A stretch of 8,202 nucleotides of DNA, from positions 23,886 through 32,087 of the forward strand of contig DCIH01000114.1 of the NCBI GenBank assembly GCA_002317575.1, read 5' to 3'. The translations under genes were made by a program, and so were the position numbers. The DNA comes from Verrucomicrobia bacterium UBA1731 (GTDB lineage Bacteria > Verrucomicrobiota > Kiritimatiellia > RFP12 > UBA1067). Position 1 is the first letter of the stretch, and every line of letters starts with the position of its first letter. Under the pieces are notes generated by a model. It worked only from the letters and a program-made list of their open reading frames with translations. It did not search any database and was not told the DNA's origin. Of the stretch, positions 1 through 5,181 are shown one piece after another.

Positions 1-281
1 CCGAGAAGGCCAAGAAGATCTACGATGTGATCGACGGCTCCGGTTTCTACCGCGGCACCGCGGTGAAGGAGTACCGTTCCAACATGAATGTCACATGGCG
101 TCTTCCCACGGAAGAGCTTGAGGCGCAGTTCATCAAGGAAGCGTCGGCGGCCGGCATGAAGTCCCTTAAGGGCCACCGTTCGGTGGGCGGCGTGCGCGCC
201 TCCATCTACAACGCGTTCCCGATGGAAGGCGTTGATTGCCTGGTTGATTTCATGAAAGAATTTGAGAAGAAGAACGGCTAA
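1..281 (+). CDS. serC: Phosphoserine aminotransferase, C-terminal part (5' end outside window)
   Basis: This is the last ~92 codons of a PLP-dependent phosphoserine aminotransferase, read in the frame that begins at base 3 and ending at TAA 279-281. The enzyme converts 3-phosphohydroxypyruvate and glutamate to phosphoserine in cytoplasmic serine synthesis. Visible family signatures are the SNMNVTWRLP strand, the GMKSLKGHRSVGGVRASIYNA block and the EGVDCLVDFMKEFEKKNG terminal helix. In characterised enzymes the His/Arg residues of the GHRSVGGxRAS block help bind the substrate phosphate and carboxylate. The PLP lysine lies upstream, outside the window. The C-terminus is full length for the family, and an intrinsic terminator follows. 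The GTG at 27 is an internal codon, not a start. Confidence 0.96.
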   Translation, partial: EKAKKIYDVIDGSGFYRGTAVKEYRSNMNVTWRLPTEELEAQFIKEASAAGMKSLKGHRSVGGVRASIYNAFPMEGVDCLVDFMKEFEKKNG

Positions 282-342
282 CGCCAGTCCTTCGTCCGTT
301 CGTTGCAGGCGTGCCCTAGCGTTGGCATCGAACGAAAAGCGT

Positions 343-382
343 CGCGGTCCGCTTCCGAAAGGGGAAAGACCGCGTTATTTTT
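343..382 (+). terminator. Intrinsic terminator after serC
   Basis: A perfect 7-bp outer stem, CGCGGTC (343-349) with GACCGCG (368-374), encloses an inner TTCC/GGAA helix (353-356 with 363-366). The T-rich run TTATTTTT (375-382) follows directly. This is the standard Rho-independent layout, 60 bases after the serC stop. The T-run ends only two bases before the tRNA-Pro gene. Confidence 0.85.
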
Positions 383-384
383 AG

Positions 385-461
<77 letters not shown>

Positions 462-468
462 TCCTTCG

Positions 469-491
469 CAAAATTCGCTTCGCGAATTTTG
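469..491 (+). terminator. Hairpin after tRNA-Pro, possible terminator
   Basis: CAAAATTCGC (469-478) pairs perfectly with GCGAATTTTG (482-491) around a 3-base loop, giving a 10-bp stem 7 bases after the tRNA CCA. The only T-run (487-490) lies inside the 3' arm, and no T-tract follows the stem. It is therefore an atypical terminator and could instead be an RNA-processing or stability element. The AATTCGC core recurs at 519-525. Confidence 0.5.
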
Positions 492-529
492 GCTACGGAT
501 GGCGCTTCGTTCGTCGGAAATTCGCGATA

Positions 530-541
530 ATGTGTTATAAT
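530..541 (+). promoter_or_regulatory. Extended -10 promoter, predicted leaderless start
   Basis: ATGTGTTATAAT contains a perfect TATAAT -10 hexamer (536-541) with an upstream TGTGn extension (531-535). No good -35 hexamer is seen at 16-18 bases. The start point expected 6-8 bases after the hexamer falls at or next to the ATG at 549. No Shine-Dalgarno-like sequence lies before that ATG. The same element sits in the same position before the gene at 5182. Confidence 0.75.
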
Positions 542-548
542 GGCGACC

Positions 549-2249
549 ATGAATTGCACACTTGTTTTGTTGGCCGCGGCGTTCGGATTCCTGACGCCGC
601 AGGATGCGCAAAAGCTGAAGGTGGCCGAGGCGAACGACCCGCGCCACGACTTCCAGAACCTGGGCATGGATTCGGAGGCGATCGCCGTCCGGCGGCTGCC
701 GATGGGCAACCTGCGCCACACCTGGCGCGAGCTCGGCGTCAAGATCTACCAGCACGTGGATTGGGACGACGAGGGCTCCGCCCAGTTCTACCGCCGCCAG
801 CTCGGCTTCAAGCCGTTCATGGGCAAGGCGGACGGCGTCCTCCTGGATCGTCCCGAAGCCAAGCTGCCCGCGCACGCGAAGGCCGCGCTCGCCGCGGCGA
901 AGGACGACGTGAAGCTCCTCGAGCGGCTCGTCGAACTCGCCGAGAAGGCCGCGAAGAGCGCGAACCACAAAATCCGCATCGAGCACCGCCGCGTGCTGCA
1001 TTTCCTGTCCGACACCGACACGTCCAAGGAAAATGTGGACACGCTCCGCCTGGACACGCTGGAGCTCATCCGTCGGCTCGAATTCCTGCTCGGCGAGAAG
1101 GATGGCGGCTACGACAAGTACTACGAGCTGCCGAAGCTCGGCACGCGCCCCGAAGCGTTCAAGCCGTATGCGGACGTGACGCCGATGCCGGAAGGCGTCA
1201 AGCCCAAGATGAACGGCGAGCGCGTGCAGCTGGCGGACGGCTTCTTCTTCTCGGTCAATCCCGAAAAGTACAGTTTCGGTTTCACGGTCGAAAACCCGCA
1301 GGGCAAGCTCGTGCGCGGCCGTGTGGGGGACGACTTCAACGAATTCACGATGAAGCTCACGATCCCCGGTCCCGAAAAAGGGTCCTGGAATTCGTATAAA
1401 TACCGCTTCCGCAGTCTGCCGCTCCCCATGACGCCGCTCGCGCCGCAGGAGGGCTCGTACTTCATGGCCGTTCAGATCGACGACCGCTTTGAACACGAAG
1501 TGCCGGTCGTCGCCACCGTGCCGAACCAGGACTGGAGCCGTACCTATCCGAAGCTCGTCGCCGCGGGCAAGCTCGCGAAGGGCGCGAAGGGCGGTTGGCA
1601 GCTCTCGATGGACTTCAACATGATGCCGATGTTCGACAACTTCCCGATGACGCGCGACGGCATCGTGGACGTGTGGTACGTGGAAATCGACAAGCTGCCG
1701 GGCGTCGCGGGCCCCGTGCTGCGCCGCATCTCGTTCCCGAAGGGCGACAAGCGCATCCGCGAGAAGACGTACTTCGCGAACTTCAACACGGGCGCGTTCA
1801 CCCGTCTCTACCTCGGTCCCTACAACGAGGCGAACGACCTCGTGAGCCGCGCGTGGTCCGAGCGCCATTACGGTTTTCTGGAGTCGCCGACGTTCCACTT
1901 GTTCTCGCGGCAGTCCGACTGCGTGTTCGAACGCGACGTCGTCGGGCTGCTGAAGGGCGACGTGGCCAACCTCTGCGAAGCGCTGTGGGACGACAAGAAC
2001 CATCCGCATCCGAAAATCAAGAAGATGAACGAGGCGAAGCGCAACGCGGCGCTGGCGCAGGCCGGCAAACTCGTCCACTACTTCGAGGATGTCTCCGAGG
2101 CGCGCCGGGACTACGTCCTCATGCGCCGCCGCGGCGAAATGCCCGAGGTGGCCAAACCCAAGCCGAAGAAGGCCGTCGAGAAGCTCTCCGCGCCGGACAT
2201 GGACGCGGAAGCGAGCGACGACATCACGCTCGAAGACGACAAATTTTGA
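549..2249 (+). CDS. Unrecognised exported or envelope protein, first gene of operon
   Basis: No family was recognised with confidence. The 566-residue product starts with a short hydrophobic stretch (MNCTLVLLAAAFGFL), which could act as a signal peptide although it lacks the usual basic residue. Residues ~95-185 are charged and strongly helical (AKAALAAAKDDVKLLERLVE and onward). Residues ~231-440 look beta-rich with many aromatics (GFFFSVNPEKYSFGFTVENP; WQLSMDFNMMPMFDNFP), suggesting a beta-sandwich or binding domain. The C-terminus is a Lys/Pro linker (KPKPKKAVEKL) followed by an acidic tail, A555-S-D-D-I-T-L-E-D. ATG 549 was chosen over ATG 540 because 540 overlaps the -10 box and the residues from 549 match the start of the next protein. 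Only 17 bases separate it from the downstream DUF4091-type gene, so the two should be co-transcribed, which suggests a shared role in glycan processing (inference). The coding evidence is solid; the function is unknown. Confidence 0.85.
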   Translation: MNCTLVLLAAAFGFLTPQDAQKLKVAEANDPRHDFQNLGMDSEAIAVRRLPMGNLRHTWRELGVKIYQHVDWDDEGSAQFYRRQLGFKPFMGKADGVLLDRPEAKLPAHAKAALAAAKDDVKLLERLVELAEKAAKSANHKIRIEHRRVLHFLSDTDTSKENVDTLRLDTLELIRRLEFLLGEKDGGYDKYYELPKLGTRPEAFKPYADVTPMPEGVKPKMNGERVQLADGFFFSVNPEKYSFGFTVENPQGKLVRGRVGDDFNEFTMKLTIPGPEKGSWNSYKYRFRSLPLPMTPLAPQEGSYFMAVQIDDRFEHEVPVVATVPNQDWSRTYPKLVAAGKLAKGAKGGWQLSMDFNMMPMFDNFPMTRDGIVDVWYVEIDKLPGVAGPVLRRISFPKGDKRIREKTYFANFNTGAFTRLYLGPYNEANDLVSRAWSERHYGFLESPTFHLFSRQSDCVFERDVVGLLKGDVANLCEALWDDKNHPHPKIKKMNEAKRNAALAQAGKLVHYFEDVSEARRDYVLMRRRGEMPEVAKPKPKKAVEKLSAPDMDAEASDDITLEDDKF

Positions 2250-2252
2250 TCT

Positions 2253-2258
2253 GAGGAG
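2253..2258 (+). promoter_or_regulatory. Shine-Dalgarno of the second operon gene
   Basis: GAGGAG lies 8 bases before ATG 2267, in the 17-base gap after the previous stop codon. It fixes the start and shows that internal operon genes here use normal leader-dependent initiation. The first gene of the operon, by contrast, has no such site. Confidence 0.85.
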
Positions 2259-2266
2259 ACCCTGAA

Positions 2267-4927
2267 ATGAACTGCTTGCTGCTTTTGGCTTCCGCTTTCA
2301 CGGTCTACTCCGTGGATCCCTACAACGACGCGATGTACCTGCCGAACAAAGAACCTGCGGGCGGCATCGTCACGAACTGCGTCGGCGGCGCCGCCGCGCA
2401 GGGCGAAATCGAATCGGTTTCGTTCATCGTCAAACCCGAGCGCGACCTCGCCAAGGTCGACTTCATTCCCACGGAGCTCAAGAACGCCGCCGGCGACGTG
2501 CTCGATCCAACGTGCATCGACTTCGCGCTCGTGAAGGTGTGGTTCCGTCCCGGCACGCGCTGGCGCAACTCCTGGTTCGGCGACGTGGCGCATCCGCAGC
2601 TGATGAACAACCTCGTCATCCACGACGACGCGCTCGTCAAGGTGGACGAGAAGGAGAAGGTCAACTACCTGCGCTTCTCCTACGACGACGGCGAACGTTA
2701 CCTCAACATGCGCGCCGACGGCCGCAAGTCCGAGCTGAACCACGGTCTCGAGCCGATCCGCGATGCGAAGACGTTCGTGCCGTTCGACTTGAAGCAGGAC
2801 CGCCACCAGCAGTACTGGCTCACCTACACCGTGCCCGAAAACCAGAAGCCCGGCCTCTACAAGGGCGCGCTCGTGGTGAAGGAAAACGGCAAGGAAATCG
2901 AACGCCTCGGCCTGTCTCTCGAAGTGTATCCGTTCAAGCTGCCGCGTCCGCGCACGCACTACGACACCACGAAGGAATATGTGCTCGCGTTCTACAACCA
3001 TGTGTCGCTGCAGGAATACCTGAAGCTCACGAAGAACCTCAAGCAAGCCGAAAAGAAGCTGTTGGGCACGTACCGGGCGATGGCCACGCACAACGCGCTC
3101 TCCACGCTCGGCCCGGGCGACTACAAGAACGACACGACGGACGACCTGTCCGTGCGCGACCTCCTCACGCAGCGCCTCGCGGGCATGACCTGCCGCCCGC
3201 TTTTCGCGGGCGGGGCGGGCGAGTTCTCCTACGCGACGCCGTTCGGCGACACGCCGTGGCCGAGTCTGGACAAGGACGCGGACGGTTTCAAGGCGTCGCT
3301 CGAGCGCTTCGGCAAGACCCTGGACCTCGACGGTCGCGTGTGCGAGAAGTACCTCGGCCACCACGACCAGTTCTACTTCTCCGTCGACGAATGCGGCGTG
3401 GGGACACACCGTCAGCTCTTCGGGTACTGGTCGCTGCTCCACGAGCGCGGCCTCAAGGTGTACATGGACTATTCCGAGCCGCACGCGATGAACTGGATCG
3501 CCGGCGCGAACAACGTGGCCGCGCACGTGAGCCACAAGTCCGCCTGGCAGTGGCATGACGCGGGATCGCTTTCGTACACCTACGCCGCGCCGTTCACGGG
3601 TCCCGAGTCGCCGGACACGTGGCGCCGCCAGAAGGGGCTCCGCTTCTATTACGCCGACTATGACGGCGTGGTGGAGTACAACTGGTACGAAGGCCCGAAC
3701 CGCTGGAACGACTTCGTCTACCACGATTCCCCGTATTGCCAATTCGGCCTCGTCTATCCCGTGGAGGACGGCGTGATCGGCACGGTTGCATGGGAGGGCA
3801 TCCGCGAGGCGATGGACGATGTGCGCTACTTCTCGCTGTTCCGCCTGCGCGCGCAGGCCGCGATGAAGAGCGACGATCCCGCGATCCGCAAGCTCGGCCG
3901 CCAGAGCATCATCTGGTTCGACTCGCAGGATCCCGAGTACCTGCCCGACCTGCGCGCGTTCCGCGCCGAGGTCGCCGAACGCATCAAGACGCTCATCGCG
4001 AAGGTGGGTCCGCAGAAGGACGAGCTCCCCGGCTCCAAGCCGCTCGACTTCACCGAACTGCCGCCGTGCACCTACGGCCGGGACGCGGCCGCGAACGCCG
4101 ATCCGCTCAAGCTGGCGGAGACGTACGAGGCGGCGGACCGCTGGGATCTCGCGATGCCGCTTCTGGACAAGATCCGCAAGGACGCGAAGCAGGACCCGGA
4201 ACGCCGCGTGGCGGCGGCGCTGCGCGAAGCGACCATGCTCGCCTACTGGAAGAAGCGTCCCGCCGCCGTGAAGGTGCTCGAAGAGGCCGCGGAGTACGAA
4301 GGGCTCGTGAACGCGCAGCGCGGGCGTCTGCTGTTCGCGGTGGTGAAGACGCTCCTCACGGACGTCGTTTTCGAAGAGCAGTTCACGGCCGAGCAGCTCG
4401 CGGCGGCCGAGAAGAAGCTCGACAAGGCGCTCGGCGTGAGCAACATCCCGCAGACGACGCGCGGCGCGGGCGTCATCCGTCTTGCGGAGGCGTACAACGC
4501 GTCCGGCTGCTGGGAGCAGACGGTCGCGTTCGTGAAGAAGCATCTCGAGAACAAGGCGCTCAAGGGGTCCTTCGGCGCGCTCTATTGCGCGAGCGCGATG
4601 GCGAACATGAAGCTCAAGAACTTCCACCGCGCGAGCGTCGAGTACGGCTACGCGATCGACGAATACGGCGCGAAGAAGAACGACTACCTCGAACCGCTCG
4701 GCCAGGCGGCCGAGGCGGACAACGACCTGAAGAAGGCGCAGAAGGCCTACACGGACCTGCTGCCGCTGTGCGACAAGGTCGAGAACAAGTCGCGCTACAA
4801 CCGCGTGAAGGCGGCGATCGCGCGTCTCTCGAAGAAGATGACGCAGGCCAGCAAGAAGGATGAGTCGAATGCGTTCGATTCGTCCGAGAAGGACGAGGCC
4901 ATCGAGGACATATCGCTCGACGAGTGA
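2267..4927 (+). CDS. Exported DUF4091/glycoside-hydrolase-like protein with helical-repeat C-terminus
   Basis: The 886-residue product starts with the hydrophobic leader MNCLLLLASAF. Residues ~15-222 form an N-terminal beta-sandwich of the type preceding DUF4091 barrels, ending in the typical GLYKGALVVKENGKEI strand (from 196) and VYPFKLPRPRT (from ~220). The barrel region (~235-540) has the FYFSVDE motif (D374, E375), equivalent to the family's DEP motif but with Cys376 in place of Pro, then the aromatic segment YNWYEGPNRWNDF, and closes with AWEGIREAMDDVRYF (508-522), where the family usually shows WEALRDGIEDYEYL. DUF4091 proteins are predicted polysaccharide-active enzymes, but the substrate is unknown. 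Residues ~612-845 are an Ala/Leu/Lys-rich helical array resembling TPR repeats (LAETYEAADRWDLAMPLLDK), followed by an acidic tail ending A878-I-E-D-I-S-L-D-E. It is the second gene of an operon. The family call is moderately confident; activity is inferred. Confidence 0.85.
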   Translation: MNCLLLLASAFTVYSVDPYNDAMYLPNKEPAGGIVTNCVGGAAAQGEIESVSFIVKPERDLAKVDFIPTELKNAAGDVLDPTCIDFALVKVWFRPGTRWRNSWFGDVAHPQLMNNLVIHDDALVKVDEKEKVNYLRFSYDDGERYLNMRADGRKSELNHGLEPIRDAKTFVPFDLKQDRHQQYWLTYTVPENQKPGLYKGALVVKENGKEIERLGLSLEVYPFKLPRPRTHYDTTKEYVLAFYNHVSLQEYLKLTKNLKQAEKKLLGTYRAMATHNALSTLGPGDYKNDTTDDLSVRDLLTQRLAGMTCRPLFAGGAGEFSYATPFGDTPWPSLDKDADGFKASLERFGKTLDLDGRVCEKYLGHHDQFYFSVDECGVGTHRQLFGYWSLLHERGLKVYMDYSEPHAMNWIAGANNVAAHVSHKSAWQWHDAGSLSYTYAAPFTGPESPDTWRRQKGLRFYYADYDGVVEYNWYEGPNRWNDFVYHDSPYCQFGLVYPVEDGVIGTVAWEGIREAMDDVRYFSLFRLRAQAAMKSDDPAIRKLGRQSIIWFDSQDPEYLPDLRAFRAEVAERIKTLIAKVGPQKDELPGSKPLDFTELPPCTYGRDAAANADPLKLAETYEAADRWDLAMPLLDKIRKDAKQDPERRVAAALREATMLAYWKKRPAAVKVLEEAAEYEGLVNAQRGRLLFAVVKTLLTDVVFEEQFTAEQLAAAEKKLDKALGVSNIPQTTRGAGVIRLAEAYNASGCWEQTVAFVKKHLENKALKGSFGALYCASAMANMKLKNFHRASVEYGYAIDEYGAKKNDYLEPLGQAAEADNDLKKAQKAYTDLLPLCDKVENKSRYNRVKAAIARLSKKMTQASKKDESNAFDSSEKDEAIEDISLDE

Positions 4928-4945
4928 AATTTCCAAAAAATCTGC

Positions 4946-4974
4946 TTGCCTCGGAAATGGGCATGTGATATACT
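4946..4974 (+). promoter_or_regulatory. Sigma-70-type promoter of tRNA-Asn
   Basis: The -35 TTGCCT (4946-4951) and -10 TATACT (4969-4974) are separated by exactly 17 bases. The TGTGA extension (4964-4968) precedes the -10. The expected start is near 4981, giving a ~28-base leader before the tRNA. It is the only promoter in the window with both hexamers clearly recognisable. Confidence 0.85.
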
Positions 4975-5008
4975 CTCCCCCGTTTTCCGCAAGGAAGGCA
5001 CTGCATGT

Positions 5009-5083
5009 TCGGGTGTGGCGCAGTGGTAGCGCAGTTGACTGTTAATCAATTGGTCGCTGGTTCGAATCCAGCCACCCGAGCCA
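5009..5083 (+). tRNA. tRNA-Asn, anticodon GTT
   Basis: The cloverleaf is complete at 75 nt. The acceptor arms are TCGGGTG (5009-5015) and CACCCGA (5073-5079), with discriminator G5080 and an encoded CCA (5081-5083). The D arm is GCGC/GCGC, the anticodon stem is GTTGA/TCAAT around loop CTGTTAA with anticodon GTT at 5041-5043, and the T arm is GCTGG-TTCGAAT-CCAGC. It has its own promoter upstream and an intrinsic terminator downstream, so it appears to be a monocistronic tRNA gene. Confidence 0.97.
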
Positions 5084-5087
5084 TTAA

Positions 5088-5138
5088 AGACGCGTTTCAG
5101 GCCGCATGAAAAGGGCATGAAGCGCGTTTCTCTTTTTT
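5088..5138 (+). terminator. Intrinsic terminator after tRNA-Asn
   Basis: AGACGCGTTTC (5088-5098) pairs with GAAGCGCGTTT (5119-5129) over 11 bp, including two G-T wobbles, around a 20-base loop. The run CTCTTTTTT (5130-5138) follows. It lies 4 bases after the tRNA CCA and separates the tRNA unit from the gene at 5182. An alternative fold, GGCCGC (5100-5105) with GCGGCC (5139-5144), would compete with it. Confidence 0.7.
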
Positions 5139-5163
5139 GCGGCCGCGCCAGGGCTGCTGTAAT

Positions 5164-5175
5164 ATGTGCTATAAT
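5164..5175 (+). promoter_or_regulatory. Extended -10 promoter, predicted leaderless start
   Basis: ATGTGCTATAAT carries a perfect TATAAT (5170-5175) and the TGTGn extension (5165-5169), with no recognisable -35. Six bases separate the hexamer from ATG 5182, so the expected +1 is the A of the start codon. No Shine-Dalgarno is present before the ATG. Confidence 0.8.
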
Positions 5176-5181
5176 CTCCGC

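Noticed and set aside
540..548. ATG at 540 as the start of the first operon gene
   Set aside because: It overlaps the -10 hexamer and has no Shine-Dalgarno. The residues from ATG 549 match the N-terminus of the next protein.
2111..4936. Minus-strand open frame of 941 codons opposite the DUF4091-type gene
   Set aside because: It lies in the same codon-aligned antisense register as the + strand gene, which has recognisable domains, an RBS and operon spacing. The antisense product is compositionally biased and matches nothing recognisable.
4929..4958. Inverted repeat ATTTCC/GGAAAT after the DUF4091-type gene, as a terminator
   Set aside because: It has only 6 AT-rich pairs, an 18-base loop and no T-tract, and it overlaps the tRNA-Asn promoter. 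No convincing terminator was seen for the operon.
5137..5181. Upstream starts (TTG 5137, ATG 5164) for the gene at 5182
   Set aside because: They lie in the terminator T-run and in the promoter. A good signal peptide begins exactly at ATG 5182.
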